Shown here: positions 63,907-64,000 of the stretch, one piece after another
Position numbering within the stretch: position 1 is the stretch's first letter
How the letters are laid out: the number at the start of each line of letters is the position of its first letter
Source: Variovorax sp. J22G73
GTDB taxonomy: Bacteria > Pseudomonadota > Gammaproteobacteria > Burkholderiales > Burkholderiaceae_C
Length of the DNA: 64,000 bases
Assembly: GCF_030317035.1 (NCBI RefSeq)
Contig: NZ_JASZYK010000002.1
Coordinates: 1 to 64,000, forward strand
Direction: 5' to 3'
The notes under the pieces: model-generated
What the model saw: the letters and a program-made list of their open reading frames with translations, nothing else
The model's database searches: none
Told to the model about the DNA's origin: nothing
Position numbers and translations under genes: made by a program

Positions 63907-64000
63907 ATGGACACCGCAACGCAACGCACCCCCAAAACCCCCGGCGGCGGCCGGCGCCAGCCGATGCGCGCCGCGCTCGGCGCCTTCGTCGGCACCGCCA
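63907..64000 (+). CDS. Probable MFS transporter, 5' end only
   Basis: ATG 63907 opens a frame that runs off the window; about 31 residues are visible. A short polar leader rich in Thr/Pro/Gly/Arg is followed by RAALGAFVGTA, the beginning of the first span of metabolite:proton symporters (MHS group), which usually continue with the sequence IEWYDF. Divergent from a LysR gene, a common arrangement for a regulated importer. Substrate unknown. Confidence 0.6.
   Translation, partial: MDTATQRTPKTPGGGRRQPMRAALGAFVGTA

Overview
The window is GC-rich, densely coded and has short intergenic gaps. Its gene content (tripartite TRAP transporter with a fused DctQM permease, TorT-type binding protein, Pqi lipid-transport operon, many LysR regulators and MFS pumps) points to a betaproteobacterium of the Burkholderiales. 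Comamonadaceae, and Variovorax in particular, fits best. That assignment is inferred from gene types, not from a marker gene. I see no rRNA, tRNA, CRISPR array, insertion sequence, integrase or phage gene.

Layout. 1-6.7 kb holds surface proteins: the 3' part of a very repetitive trimeric autotransporter adhesin, facing a two-partner secretion pair (TpsB then TpsA) on the other strand. 6.8-15 kb is one eight-gene minus-strand operon (pxpA, accB, accC, pxpB, pxpC, then a TorT-type binding protein, ABC ATPase and ABC permease), with a divergent LysR gene (15.2-16.1 kb) and paired inverted repeats between them. 16-26 kb is a mixed stretch of MFS pumps, LysR genes, an NmrA-like reductase, a PPOX-type flavoprotein, a tiny secreted peptide and an M48 membrane protease. 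26.1-32 kb is a plus-strand run: atypical SDR, CmcJ/NvfI-type oxygenase, NtaA-type flavin monooxygenase and two MFS exporters. 32-35.8 kb is a pqiAABC operon, with PqiA encoded as two separate genes. 36-39.2 kb holds an EmrB-type pump, a Baeyer-Villiger-type monooxygenase and an HD hydrolase.

39.9-45.9 kb is a catabolic operon: TRAP binding protein, fused TRAP permease, LacI regulator, hydroxyacid dehydrogenase and amidohydrolase. A palindrome sits on its likely promoter. 46-50.2 kb has an S9 peptidase lipoprotein divergent from an OmpR-type two-component system. 50.3-54.4 kb has a PhnB-like protein, a MATE pump, a DUF2239 protein, and a MarR/GIY-YIG pair behind two repeated boxes. 54.4-58.8 kb has three unrecognised secreted proteins (one almost entirely Ser/Ala/Gly/Asn/Thr) divergent from a NarL-type response regulator and histidine kinase. 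58.9-64 kb has tex, an orphan Phd-type antitoxin coupled to a patatin lipase, a LysR gene, and the first codons of a probable MFS symporter.

The best candidates for something undescribed are the secreted low-complexity proteins with their two-component system, the antitoxin-patatin pair, the MarR/GIY-YIG operon with a predicted leaderless start, and the short mosaic TpsA.
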